Shown: positions 8,822 to 20,936, numbered from the stretch's first letter. The stretch is 64,000 bases of DNA from Protea cynaroides (GCA_028583415.1 CM053272.1:75929439-75993438), one strand, 5' to 3'. Numbers and translations are program-made. Notes: generated by a model from the letters alone, not told the origin.

Positions 8822-10077
8822 TACACCAACCACACACATACATTCACATGCCTATTCCTATCATCATCATCATCATCATGTTATAAACAATAAAGTAAAT
8901 ATGCATGAGAAAATAATAGAAATATTGGATGACATGTTGTATGCACATTACCAACATATTCGCATAGGATCAAGCATAGCATTGGACTCATGAAAAGAGA
9001 AAACAGTTTGTTATTAACCAATTAATTTAGAGTTCTGTTTCCTCACCTTAGCTTGTTAATAGCTACTCTTCTAAGCTTTAGAATCACCTTTATAATGTTA
9101 TTATATTGCTAGAAGACCTAACAAAGTCGATAGAATTTAATTAGAATTAATTCTGAATTCAAAAACCATGCTGTTAACTGGGGGTCGGAGCTAGGGTTGG
9201 AGTAATGATCGACCCTTGGTGCGACCCCCCCTATTCTGGACTTCCAGAACCATAGGGGTCGATGCTTAGGGTCTGGTAGGGTCGATTGGCCATCGACCCC
9301 CCATGCGACCCCCTGTGGGTTTTGGTCAATTTTCTTCCTTTCAGTCCATTCTTAATGCTTGGGGTCCTATGGCTTGCTCCTACAGTCCATTTAATATACA
9401 TTCCATGGTTTAAAACCACGAATCACCCACCTATATAGCTTCCATGTATTCCCCCATGGTTTTCTATGAAAACCTAACCATGGGTTGATGGTTTGGGTTT
9501 CTCCGAGATCACACTCTCTTCATTCTCTAACCTAAGGTCTATAGAAACTCATGGAATTAGTATCCATACCTGAGAAGAATACTCCTTCTCTGCATCTCTT
9601 CTCCTTTTTGCTTTCTTCTCTTCCTTGCTTCTCTTCTTCTTCTCTTCTCTTTCTCTCAATTCAATTAGTATTGTAAAAGGAGTGAAAGAGGCTTAGGGAC
9701 GTCCTATTTATAGAGTAGAAACTCCTAAAATAAGTCCCATTGAGATTTGGAAGGAATCCAATCAAAATTTGGAAACTTTCCTAATTTCAGTTTCTGGCGG
9801 CAACTGGGCATCGATGAGGGGGTCGATGATCCCGTCGACCGCCTGGTTCCTAAAGTATCCAACCCCCTCTGTAAAATAGGGGGTCTGACTTTCTGTCTTG
9901 GGTGGTCCGACCCTCCCTTGCTGGGTATGCGACCCTCCCCCTAATTTAAGTGTTTTTGGGTCGATTTGATACCTGGGATCACGATCTCCTTTACGCCCTT
10001 GGTCCATTTGACTCGACCATGATGGGTAAACCTGGTTCAAGGTGGTAAGACCGGGTTAGTTTGATACGGGTCTTACA
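8822..10077 (-). repeat. 5' LTR of D, truncated by a deletion
   Basis: Only the upstream 1.26 kb of the LTR (minus orientation) remains, from TGTAAGACCCGTATC at 10077 to CACACACATACATTC near 8822. The short ORF, intron acceptor, PBS and C-terminal half of the antisense gene were removed in one deletion ending at 8821. It keeps the TATA-like box (9705-9712), purine-rich leader, intron donor (CAG|GTATGG near 9570), both GGGTCGA clusters and the (CAT)n run (8862-8879). Confidence 0.88.
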
Positions 10078-10328
10078 GTCAATCACATTCCGCACCTCCT
10101 ATATTGGGATTGGTTTAGAGAATCAACTCATTTGGACCACTAATCAGACTAGGCCTTGAATTGGACCTATAGGAAAGAGTGTCCAGGTGCATTCTCAATT
10201 TAAAATTGGGTAAAAAGAGGGTAATCCTCTAATCCACCTTGATTGGAGCCCAAATCACTCCAACATGATTGGGATGGGATTGGTCTACCTTTCTCATCCC
10301 CATTCCCTTATTTCTCATTTTCATTCTC

Positions 10329-10334
10329 TATAAA
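10329..10334 (+). promoter_or_regulatory. TATA-like box of H LTR
   Basis: CTATAAACC stands about 20 nt before a purine-rich leader, as in the other LTR families. Position and context, not just the hexamer, support it. Confidence 0.45.
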
Positions 10335-12276
10335 CCAAAAGAAAAAAAGTGAGAGAGGAGCTCTGCCATGTCTAAAGAAGAAAGAAGAAGGGAGAAAGAG
10401 GATGCAGCCTCTACCATGAAGGGAAACCACCACAGGAGGCACCGACACCAGAGATCTATAATTAGTATCGACTTTCCCTTATCTTTTTACTTTTCTTTGA
10501 ATTATATAACAAGATTGAATCCCAAAAGGACCTCCTGTTCATATTTCTCAGACCATTATCTCTGAAACAAATATTGAGACTCATGCAAAGATCTAACCAG
10601 AACATGGATCTGAATCAGAGTTGAACTAGGATTCTTAAAATATTGGAAGATGGAATTTTAGTGGACTATTGATCGTATCCAAGTCTTCCAAACTTGAATG
10701 ATAAATTTAAATAGAGTATTATGGTTTTAAACCCAAGGAAAACATCCCTGGTATTACTGGAAACATGATCTAAAGAACAGAAATCAGATCCAGCAATATT
10801 ATAAGGTGTACAATGGAATCGAAACCATTAACATGAGTTAGATTGGGAATTTCGAGCCCAAACTCATTGGTTAATCCTATTAAATTTTTAGAAACCCTTT
10901 AGAGAAGTTTTGGCATGTTCTAACCACGGTTCAACATGCGGTCAGATATGTACCGCACCATAGGCCTATGGTTAGTAACTGTGCGGTTGGTCACGTGCCA
11001 CACCATGACCCCAGATGAAGGTCATTATCGGATAGCACCTTCCTGGGAATTTTATGAACCTGCCTATGTGTTCATATACCTGGAACTATATGTTAGCATA
11101 GGTATACTCCATAGTTTTGATTAAAAACCAAAGTTTATGCCTTATATGCTTGTTGTTTAGGATGTCTATGTATTTAAAACGCTAGGCAACAAGTGTAAGG
11201 TGTTTTATTTATGGTAACAGACTTCTGGGAAGTATGAATAAGCTATTAGGCTATGGTAGAGACAAACAATAAACTTATAAACAAATGTTATCATTTTATT
11301 GCTATCTAAGGTACAATAGAACTCTAGGAGAAACTATTATGGAATCCATATTCTCCATTTTGCTGCTGCTATCTCAGGTAAGGGAATTGAATATTTGCTT
11401 GATAAATTAGATTTTATTTATCTTGTTAAATGATGTAATGCGAGTGATAATATGCCTTGTGCTTGATAACATGCCATCCAATAAACTGTATTGTTTGCTC
11501 ATGCATATGCATTCTCTTGTAGTTGATCAGTGAAATCCGTAGTAGTTTGGAAACAGGGTGGAATGGGATGCCTCGTGACCTCTCCTGAAAGGTAGAGCTG
11601 ATCTTGGTGTATCTTGATGTTTAGTTAAGTTGGTAAGGAGGAAGGTGGGTGGAATGAAACTCTTGCATTACTTCTTACCGACGCTGTTTTGCATTGATCA
11701 TGTGTAACTTAGCCAAGTCACAATGTCCTAAGTGGGGACTAGACGAGGTCGAAAGCTTGGCGACATTGCCATCTAGTAATTTGACTAATAGGAAAACTTA
11801 ATTAGTTGAATTGAAAATCACCCTAGTAACTGTACCCCTGACCATTAGGGGGTTATGTAGTGGCATGGGTTCAATAAAGGGTGGTATGAACATAGCTGCG
11901 ATGCTCCCTATACCCGATGTAGTGTAGATGGGCTAGCGAGTCGACTAGTAGGATTACCATCTCCTCAAGTGCCCGACGTGCTGTGGACTTGGGATGAGGT
12001 GCGTGTAGGCAGCCGGTGTAAAACGGACTTGCATCACAACGACTGACCCATAGTTGGGAGATATTGCTGTGCTTCATGTGTGGGACAGTATTCATTCTTT
12101 GGGAGTGACCTGTATAGCTGGAGACTCTATGTGTGGGTTGTCTAAAGCTGGCACTTATAGTTATATACTAAACCATAGTTATTAATCTATGCATCTTGTT
12201 TGTGCACATTTGATTTCCTTGCTAAGCTTGGTGGTTGAGCTTATCCCTGTGTACACAACTTCTTTTAGATGCAACA

Positions 12277-12366
12277 ATGATGGAGATGGACTGCGATGTT
12301 ATGGATGTTAGTGATAGTGACGTACATGACGATACATGTGAGTATGACAACTTTGTCTACGGATAG
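12277..12366 (+). CDS. Short acidic LTR ORF of family H, copy 1 (29 codons)
   Basis: MMEMDCDVMDVSDSD at the start, DDTCEYDNFVYG at the end. It lies directly after an acceptor-like TTCTTTTAG, in the position of the 33-codon ORF of the other LTR families. Its end resembles theirs (DSSCECNSYVFD). It has many aspartates. Function unknown. Confidence 0.4.
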   Translation: MMEMDCDVMDVSDSDVHDDTCEYDNFVYG

Positions 12367-12857
12367 ACACTTGAACAATTGATAAACTATTAGAATTCAA
12401 TTTATTATATTTAGAATTTGGGAGCGTGTTGCCCATATGAATAATTTACATTTGAAGTATTTTAATTACCTTAATTATTTACTCGTAAAATGGTTTGGGG
12501 ATTGGTATAATAATTATCATTTGAATATTTCAGCGATTACCATCTCCTCAAGTGCCCGACGTGCTATGGACTTGGGATGAGTTGGGTGTAGGCAGACGTG
12601 TAAAACGGACTTGCATCACAACGACTGACCCATACTTGGGAGACGTTGTTGTGCTCCATGTGTGGGACAGTATTCATTCTTTGGGAGTGACCTGTGTAGT
12701 GGAGACTCTATGTGTGGGTTGTATAGAGCTTGCACTTATAGTTATATACTAAACCATAGTTATTAATTTATGCATCTTGTCTGTGCACATTTGATTTCCT
12801 TGCTAAGTTTGGTGGTTGAGCTTATCCTTGTGTACACAACTTCTTTTAGATGCAACA

Positions 12858-12947
12858 ATGATGGAGATGGACTGCGATGTTATGGATGTTAGTGACAGTG
12901 ACGTACATGACGATACATGTGAGTGTGACGACTTTGTCTACGGATAG
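12858..12947 (+). CDS. Short acidic LTR ORF of family H, copy 2
   Basis: The second copy in the tandem duplication, same length (90 nt) and frame; near its end TGTGAGTATGAC became TGTGAGTGTGAC (Tyr to Cys). The frame stayed open in both copies. Confidence 0.4.
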   Translation: MMEMDCDVMDVSDSDVHDDTCECDDFVYG

Positions 12948-13333
12948 ACCCTTGAACAATTGATAAACTATTAAAATTCAATTTATTATATTTAGAATTT
13001 AGGAGCGTGTTGCCCATATGAATAATTTACGTTTGAAGTATTTTAATTATCTTAATTATTAACTCGTAAAATGGTTTGGGGATTGGTATAATAATTATCA
13101 TTTAAATATTTCAGCGATTAAATGTTTATTTATTGTAAAGCTTTCGCTAAAATTTTGCTTGAAATCCTTAATAATCAGGTGGTGTGACATATTCTATTTC
13201 CTATGTGACGTTACGTTTATTTGTTGGTATTCCATGTTTTGTGATCCTGAAAGGATATTTCCAGTGCCCTAAATTAGGATGTGGAGATCTCGTCCATTCC
13301 ATAGTATGGATACGTCGGGAACGGGGTGTGACA

Positions 13334-14013
13334 CGTGGTGTCGAGATGGTAGTGAATGTGCTGGGTATTGGGTATTCGGTGGTTTTCATAGATGAGGATA
13401 TAGTAGTGGTGAGAGGGTGTATAATGGTATGCATGGAAGTGGATAAGTGGTTGTATAGGGAGGTGATCAACAGCTTGGGTAGTGTGAAGGTGGGTCTGGA
13501 GGTTGGCGGCAAGTGGGTTCGCAATGGGCTTGAAGTGGTATATGTTGTGCTGGTGTAGTGAGTGTAGGTTTTACATGGGATTTTAGTGGGGTTACTAGGT
13601 GTCGGCTGGGGATTTTAGCATAGTGTGTATATAGGGCTTTTTTTTTTTTTTTTTTTTTTTTTGGTCAAGAAAATTGAATTAATGAAAGGAAATTTAAATG
13701 TTAACAAATGGTATCGGGTTAGGTTTTTGGCTATACAAGTTAGTGGTACTTGTAAGGCAGGTTACAAATTGGATTTATGGCAGGTGTAATGGGGAATAAA
13801 CTGCTAGGTGGGTATCACTATAGGTAGGGTTGTGTTGGTTGCTTGGTTGTATAGGTGGGCTGCAATAGTGATAAAAAAAATGATAGAGCAATGGGGGTCG
13901 GTGGTCTTACCTCAGTGAGATGGTAATGGTCGGTAATGGTTGCAGCAACTAAAAGCAGGTGTGCAGCAACAGGTTCCTCCCTCCCTCTGTCCATCTCCCT
14001 CAATTTGCCTTCC

Positions 14014-14046
<33 letters not shown>

Positions 14047-14303
14047 CTCTATCTCCTCACTCAGCCCGTTCCCAAAAGCCCCTTTTTTAGTTCTTTTTTA
14101 TTTCTTTCTTATCTTCTTTAGTGTCCCATTCTCTCTCAACCTCTCCCTCAGTTTTCCATCCCCTCTCAAACTCTATCTCTCACTATTCTCTCCCTTGCAA
14201 ACTCTATCTTTCCTATCCCCTCTCTAGAGTCCTATTCTCTCTCAATCTTTCCCTCTTATCGGCATCTTAACCCCCTCTCAAACTCATTCTCCTATACGGT
14301 TAG

Positions 14304-14351
<48 letters not shown>
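13334..14351. other. Low-complexity spacer between inverted LTRs H and I
   Basis: GT-rich sequence, then T25 (13638-13662), a CT-rich stretch with pure (CT)n (about 14011-14050), CT-rich imperfect repeats, and (AT)n at 14306-14351. Frames here (for example 13184-13558 and 13940-14227) are compositional and show no domain. It may be original insertion-site DNA or part of an element; I cannot tell. Confidence 0.5.
14306..14351. repeat. (AT)n microsatellite, 46 bp
   Basis: Uninterrupted AT dinucleotides directly abutting the TGTCACACC start of LTR I. Confidence 0.95.
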
Positions 14352-14354
<3 letters not shown>

Positions 14355-16960
14355 CACACCCCATTCCCGATGTATCAGTACTATGGAATGCAATGAGATC
14401 TCCTCATCCTATTAGGGCATTAGAAATCCCTTTCTAGGATCACATGTCTTTTTTTTTTTTTTGGTCATTCTAAGATCACATGTCATGGTATTCCACACAT
14501 CAATCCCCATCCAATACTTACAAAATTATTAGAGTAATTTAAAACATCTCAAATTAAATAATTTATCAATATTAAGAGAGTAAATATAGCGAAAGTCTTT
14601 TTATCCAAATACCAACTTATTAAGCTGACAGCTAATAGTTTAAGTTCCAAATGTCCATTCTCTACAATATCCAAAATAAATAAAATAAACATTGTTTAAA
14701 GTTTTATCCATCAAATAACGTATCCCAAATAATCAAAATCCCAGTCTAAAGGTAAAAGAAAATGTAGGCACAACCTAAACCTACGAACAATCTCTACTGA
14801 TTGCCTAAGAATCACGAATATCTTCCTCAGGCTCGCTGTCATCATCCTCTACACTAGATGAAAAGCTACCTCAAGCATCGAACTATGAGCCTACAATATC
14901 TAAAATAATTTGTGCGCATAAGGATAAGCTCAATCACCGAGCTTAGCAAGAAAACTAAACGTGCAACATGCAAATGCTTGCAACTATCAACTATGGTCAA
15001 GTAAGATAACTGTAAGTGCCAGCTCAAGACAACCCACACACGGAGTCTCAAGGCTGCATGGGTCACCTTCATCAAAATGATGCCGCCTTACTAGACAAAT
15101 AGCAACATTCCCCCAATGTATGGGTCTATCATCTTCGTCTTTATTCACTGCAACTCATCCCAAGTCCACCTCGTAGCACTTGAGGAGGTGATAATCCCAC
15201 TAATTGACTCACCCTGCCCATTCACACTACGTCAGATATGGGGAGCATTGCAGCTATGTTTATACCACCCTTTATTAAATTCATACCATTACATAACCCC
15301 CTAATGGCTAGGGGTACAATTATATGGGCATTTTTGGTCAACTAGCCATGCCCACCTAATTAATCATATTACTGGACCATAACGTTTTCAAGCTTTCGAC
15401 CCTGTTTGGTCCCTACTTAGGACATCGTGACTTGGCTAAGTTACATATGGTCAATGCAATGCAGTGCTGGTAAGAAGTGGTGCAAGCATCCATTTCACCC
15501 ACCTTCCACCTTACCGAATTTACCAGACATCATGAATTAATCAGAAATCAATTACTTTCATGGAAAGGTACCGAGTGTCCCATTCCACTCACTCATTAAT
15601 CCCTACCGGCACTGCTGAGCTCAAACACAAGGATACATATGCATGAGCACACAAAACAATATATTGGATGACATGTTATCAATCTCACATAAGAAAACAA
15701 CATAATCAATAGAGAAATCACACACATCCAAAGGTTTATTCTAGAGGAATAGACTACCATAGTCTCGATCTAATAGCTTCTTATTTGAGCATTCTTCGTA
15801 TCTCTATCAAAACCGTATACACATTATTCATTAATTTATTATCCTAAAAATTTATTCTAGTTTTGCTTTAAGCTTATTATTCATGTGTTCATAATGTTAC
15901 CAACATGTCTAATAATCATGCCTACTATCTACTATCTATTTATCAAATCTACCTTTTCCCTAAAAATGATTTTCGGCTCGGGGAGACTAAATTAATTCGA
16001 CCTCTCACATTAGTTACTAATTTCATTCATTACTGTTCATTACCATTCATGGTCTAAAGGTACTTCTAAATTTGTGATAAACCTACTGTCCATATGAGGT
16101 AGGTCATGCTTGGACTGATACTCCACATGACAGCACATTCGTTAATCAGATTCCACCTTCTGTTTAGTTTAATACAAAGAAAGACTTCTTATAATGAAGG
16201 TCCAGTGCTTTTGGCCCTTAAACAAGGTTTACAAGACTATATGGCAATTACTGGCCGAGCATGGGGAGGTGCAGCAGCCAAAATAGGGTACGGTCGGTGG
16301 CTGCAGCCGCACCTCACCAAGTGCTAGGCGTGTGGCTGGTGGTCATGGCCGCATGCTTTCACATGGTCGTGTTACTGTGCCAGCCCTCCTGGGGTGTTTC
16401 ATAGCCCTAGTAGGTTGGGCTTATGGTCTTAAACATCAAAGGTGGTGTGAGGTTGGGTGTTTTAACATATAGTCCAATCCCATCCCCGACATACATGAAT
16501 TATAAAGGGTTTCTCTTCGTGGAAAATATGATTACAGGGTTCTAAACCCATAAATAGGTCTAACTAAATTCCAGCAAGCCACTGGCAAAATTTGGCCGAG
16601 ATCCGACACAAAAATCACGTGCGGCTGATGGTCACGGCCGCACATTACAGTTGATAGGCCGTGGGACTGGTGGGCACGGCCGCAAGTCGTAACGTGGCCA
16701 GATGGCTGCGATTTTTCTTTGAGGTGTTGTCCAGACTCCCCCAAGAATGTTTATGGAGTTTGGGGTCGTGGATCCATGTCTACACTACTCTATGGGTACC
16801 GTTTCTACTTGAGAATTAGTCGAAATGTTGGATCTAGCTTAGAAACCTTTGGATTCGATTTCGAGTCCTTCGAATCCAACTTTTGTTCGTGGTCTAGGTC
16901 TCCTAAGATCATCCTAAGGTCTCCAATAGTCCATATATATTTTACTCAGTTCATTCGATT
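14352..16960 (-). repeat. LTR I, same family as H, opposite orientation (right edge uncertain)
   Basis: Starts TGTCACACCCCATTCCCGA, the reverse complement of the end of H (identity is clear over the first 50 bp). It contains the CTCAATCACCGAGCTTAGC module and an acidic short frame on the minus strand (EDDDSEPEEDIRDS near 14825). Blocks of GGTCACGGCCGC-type palindromes are at 16255-16370 and 16610-16700. No PBS complement precedes it, so it reads as a 3' or solo LTR. I could not find the other terminus; 16960 is a guess. Confidence 0.5.
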
Positions 16961-17790
16961 TCTTATTAATCAACCTTCATACTGTATATACTACCGTTCA
17001 TGATCCGATCCCATGGACAGTAGCTCATATAGCACAAGGCTTCACCAATATTGGTGATGGACGTTCCTTCCTTTAATTCTGTTATGAAGGAATATCATCA
17101 CAGAGTAGAGGAACCTTAACGGTAAGAAATACTACATTATTGATTCTACTAATGTTCTGAACAATGCCAATTTCTTTAATCGGTACTACCAATGTTCATA
17201 GATCTTCATTCATATCAGTACCAAATTCTATCTCGTTTGGTATCATGAGTAGAATATGGTATAGGCATCCATCGGTATATATATATATATTTCTCCCAAT
17301 AATTTTATCATCTTCCGGTACGTAAATCGTTCCTCAAAATATAGCGATTCATTGTCTCTTAATAAGCTTGGAATTCAATTAACCTTGATCAAACTCTTTG
17401 GTAGCTCACTAAGATAAGAGTCCTTAGATACAGATTTCTTCATATCAACTTCTATACAACAGCTTTGACTTAAAGATAAAATTTGTCATTACATACCTAT
17501 AATAATTTCTACCACCATCTTCTTTTCATAAATAGTATTATCAACTTCCCATCTCTTATAACAACTTTTCAACCTTGAACGTATGGCTGTTCCATACCGT
17601 TAATCAATTAGATTGTCAATCCTGGGCAATGGGTATTCCCTTTCGTGATCAATCTCTAAGCCATTCTTGGATTCTTTTCCCATTATAGGTTCTGTCCTGA
17701 AGGTAATCTTAATACAAGTGTCGATGCTAGGGGTAGATCGTGTCAAAGCCCATTCTGGGGAATCGGACGTGGTATCCGGGTGAACCATCG
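16961..17790 (-). other. Degraded element-internal sequence with a reverse-transcriptase scrap
   Basis: Mostly unrecognisable AT-rich DNA, with (AT)n near 17275-17290. On the minus strand at 17600-17660 the peptide EYPLPRIDNLID matches the conserved RT block (NRYPLPRIDDLFD in A). It is probably the interior of the element whose 3' LTR is I. Confidence 0.4.
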
Positions 17791-18200
17791 TGTCAACCCG
17801 AACCTTCTAGTAACTGAAAACCAAAATGATCTACCAAACAAACCCCATAGTTTACACAAGCAATAACCATAGCAATCAATAATAATTCAAAGTAAGTACA
17901 GCGGAATCATAAGAGTTGCAACATAATCATAACAGAGAATAGATGCCAACTAATGTTATTATAACGTAAATAAATATGTTATGTATTACATCATCATTCC
18001 ACAAGTAATAACTTAATACATGTACCCCATATACACCATTTAAGAGTAAATCTGATAAAACCGCTATAGATAGACTAAACCGTCATCTATCTACATATAT
18101 CAAGAACATAGGGGCGAGGCGTTGAGTCAGGTCCCGTAAATACAATCTTTATAGGTACAACCCTTGTCATGATCCCTAAGCGGCCCTCCACTAAGAGAAG
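17791..18200 (-). repeat. LTR J (fourth family), left part
   Basis: Starts TGTCAACCCGAACC and follows the layout of the other LTRs (GCGGAA motif near 17900, then the short-ORF region). It is broken at 18200 by element G and resumes at 60020 after the duplicated AGAAG. No PBS adjoins its left edge. Confidence 0.5.
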
Positions 18201-20547
18201 TGTCACACCCTGATTCTGGTCTAACCAGAATGGTGTGATGAACTACCAATAAACCAATGGTTCAACCAGGATCTCGTATAGGCTGTTCCCATTTTATTAA
18301 ACCAGATACATCTAACAAGCAAAATCAGAGTAAATAAACGATAGCGGAAGTCTTTAATATTAATGAACTAAGAATCTGACAGTAATAGCATAATTAAGTA
18401 TCCAATTATCTTCAATATACCTCAAGACATAAAATAAAATAATCAATTACATGTTCCAATAATTAAACAACTAAGCTAATAAAAAAACACATGAGTTGCA
18501 CTCGCACGACGAATCATGCGCATCTTCTTCAGCTTCTACGTTAATCGCAGCAACATGTCCATACGTCGGCGCATTCAAATATTCTTCAACAGTAGGACCT
18601 GCATCATGAACTAAAAATATTCGACGTCAAAAAGGTGAGCACACATCATGGCTCAGTGAGCAAACAAAACAATGCAACAAACATATGCATGCATTCAATT
18701 CATATCTTTGGTCCGGTTTTTAAGTTTGCAGTATGCTATAGAATGGTTTGGTGGCCACCGCACCTCTATACATGAATGTGTGAATCCACCCAATGGATCA
18801 AAAACCATTTCCGTCTCACATTCATCTACCATGGAATAGAGATAGAGCTAAAGTGTCCGGATCAAACACTGCCAATACTTCCCCAGATGCCCTACCCATA
18901 CCAATACGTAAGCCCCTATTAGCGAGGGCTTGCAAACTGGGCTCGCAACTAACCAATCCTAATGCCATATAGTGTATCCAAGGCCTCACCCCAGCATCCC
19001 TCAGTACGTCCATAGAGATAGAGCTAAGGCCCCCCGGTAAAGTCAAAGACCACACGGTCCGAGACCACCTCCCTTGATGCCCTACGACGTAATAGTTATG
19101 CTAAGGTAATGACGATACGACGATGTTAGTGGGCAAGACTTGAGTAGAGATAGAGCTAGAGTCTGGTGACAAGGTCAAAGACCACCATGCCACGTCCTCC
19201 CCCTGATGCTCCACTCGCATCCAACACACCAGCCACACACATACATTCACATGCCTATTCCTAGCATCATCATCATCATCATCATGTTATAAATAAATGG
19301 AATTAATATGCATGAACAGTAATAGAATGAATATTGGATGGCATGTGAGATGCACATTACAAGCATACAAGCATCGAATCAAACATGGCATTGGACTCAA
19401 TAAAAATAAAATAGTTTGTTATTATCCGATTAGTTTAGGTTTTTTTCCCTCACCTTTGATCGTTGGTTGTTCCTCTTCTAAGCTTTGTAAATCACTTTTG
19501 GACCACTTAGAAACCTAATAAATTTATGGATTCTAAGTTAGAGTTCATATCCATTTATTAAAATATTTAAATGTCCTATCTGGAATCAATTAGACCTCTA
19601 AAAATTGAGTGGTCGCAGGTGTGGCTGCACCTGTGGTCTCAGTTTCTACGACCACATGGTGTGTGGTCGATACGTGTGATCATTCGACCACACACATGGA
19701 ACCATACCGTCCTTGGAAACTTTTCGAGGGCGTGTGCTCGACACATGTGTCTCCTGTGGTTGACCATAGCTACGACCACACGAGTGTTTGGTCGACTTTC
19801 ATTCCTAGTCTAATCCCTTTATGATTTGATTCCTTGAACTATCATCAGGGTCCTCCTATGATTGATTTATGGCCATAATTTAGTATTTTTCACAATCATC
19901 TACTCCAACATACTCTTCATGAATTTCCTTTGAGTTTCCATCTATGGGTCTCATGGTTGAGATCCTAATTTGAATCAATACTTCCTCCATGATCTATTCT
20001 AGGCATTCAACTAAGGTAGGAGATGTTTTCATACCTTAAACTTGCTGAAGAATCAGAGCTCTTTCTGAAATTCCTTCTCTTAGTCTTCCTTTTCAATTCT
20101 CTTTCTCTTCCTCCTCCTCTCTTTCTCTCTCTTTCAGTTTGAGTTCTAAAAGAATGAAAGAGGCTATGGGATGTCCTATATATAGGGGAAAACCCTCCAT
20201 ATAGAGTCCTACATAGATTAGGAAAGAACCCATTCAGATTAGGATTGTTTCCTAATCACGGAGTCAGTTTGACATCGTGTGGTCACACGTGGGGTCACAG
20301 GATTCGTCGACTACACGTCCCAAATCTGTGACCACATGTCCCAGACTCCTGTGGTCTCATTATTTTGAGGTGTAGTCGACCACACCTATTTAGGTATGCG
20401 ACCACACGTCTCAATTAGATGATTTATGGTTCGAATTACATACCTAGCCTTATGATTTCTTTACGCACTTAGTCCGCTTAGTCCGACCATGATAGGAAGA
20501 CTTCATACAAGGTGGTAAGACCGAGTTAATACGATACGGGTCTTACA
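18201..20547 (-). repeat. 3' LTR of G, 2347 bp, GTGGTCGACC-type family
   Basis: Differs from the E/D/A/F LTRs: its motif clusters (19605-19800 and 20270-20410) are built of TGTGGTCGA/TCGACCACAC instead of GGGTCGA. It keeps the common plan: TATATATA (20177-20184), purine-rich leader, intron donor AAG|GTATGAA, (CAT)n (19266-19283), intron acceptor, and the short ORF, here with its ATG changed to TTG. Confidence 0.92.
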
Positions 20548-20560
20548 ACTCCCCCCTCTT
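20548..20560 (-). other. Polypurine tract of element G
   Basis: On the minus strand AAGAGGGGGGAGT adjoins the LTR start TGTAAGACC. Confidence 0.8.
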
Positions 20561-20577
20561 ATATAAATTTTGTCCTC

Positions 20578-20660
20578 AAAATTTACACATACCTTCCGAG
20601 TAAAAAAGTGAGGATAGGACAAAATTTACACATACCTTCCGAGTAAAAAAGTGAGGATAT
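20578..20660 (+). repeat. 40-bp tandem duplication in G
   Basis: CAAAATTTACACATACCTTC and the following 20 bases occur at 20578-20617 and again at 20621-20660. It lies between the chromodomain relic and the polypurine tract. Confidence 0.95.
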
Positions 20661-20936
20661 TACTTTTGCATAGCATTCTCTTCATTCCATGTTATCTTTT
20701 CCACGTTTTGGCTCCTCTAAGTATCTTTAACATAGTAAATGTCATGGTTGCATAGACGTTGAACCTTCCGGCTGGTAATTTCGATTGGTGCTACTTCGAA
20801 TGTCAAATCATCAGTTAGACCCGATGGATCCATCGTTAGGATGTGTGTTGGATCTCGGATGTACTTCTTCAGTAATGAGATATGAAATACATCATGCACG
20901 TTTGACATGGATGGGGGTAGTGCTAACTGATACGCT
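20661..20936 (-). pseudogene. G integrase tail and chromodomain relic (left of insertion A)
   Basis: Minus strand MSNVHDVFHISLLKKYIRDP, then DDLTFEVAPIEITSRKVQRL and NHDIYYVKDT, followed by a frameshift. It continues the integrase at 30597-31761 once element A and one ACCTT copy are removed. Confidence 0.8.

Larger units (their letters stand above)
3963..10077 (-). mobile_element. Element D: internally deleted Ty3/gypsy element
   Basis: Minus-strand order: truncated 5' LTR (8822-10077), antisense gene (8078-8821), leader with tandem repeats, gag (5925-7105), short intron, protease, integrase (4387-5514), polypurine tract, and a 3' LTR cut by element E at 3963. RT, RNase H and the integrase N-terminus are missing. 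The right flank is GTCAA (10078-10082). The sequence beyond is LTR of family H, so D inserted into H. Confidence 0.82.
11952..13115 (+). repeat. Tandem duplication of about 582 bp within the H LTR
   Basis: Copy 1 is 11952-12534, copy 2 is 12535-13115; both start GATTACCATCTCCTCAAG, and GATTA recurs again at 13116-13120. Copies differ by scattered substitutions (a few percent by eye). The unit contains the short acidic ORF twice and a possible acceptor TTCTTTTAG. Confidence 0.9.
10078..13333 (+). repeat. LTR of a third family (H), start removed by insertion of D
   Basis: Ends AACGGGGTGTGACA at 13333, the same terminal GGGTGTGACA as the other LTRs. It shares their plan: TATA-like box (10329-10334), purine-rich leader with AAGAAAGAAGAAGGG, a palindrome-rich block (GCGGTTGGTCACGTGCC, 10930-11010) and a short acidic ORF. 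No PBS follows, so it is a 3' or solo LTR. 11952-13115 is a tandem duplication. Confidence 0.65.

Noticed and set aside
10368..10565. Frame MSKEERRREKEDAAS in the H leader
   Set aside because: Translation of the purine-rich leader after the TATA-like box; the other LTR leaders have no ATG here, so it is probably incidental.
13184..13558. 124-codon frame across the end of LTR H
   Set aside because: It crosses the LTR boundary into GT-rich spacer, and the antisense strand is equally open. Compositional.
13940..14227. Frames in the CT-rich block
   Set aside because: Leucine/serine/proline low-complexity translations of a pyrimidine tract, no conserved counterpart.
14866..15304. Frames in LTR I (14866-15075 on minus, 15116-15304 on +)
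   Set aside because: No match between the H and I copies at protein level, no domain.
16106..17003. Possible host gene exons between LTRs I and J
   Set aside because: No splice-consistent frames or domains; the only recognisable piece is an RT scrap at 17600-17660.
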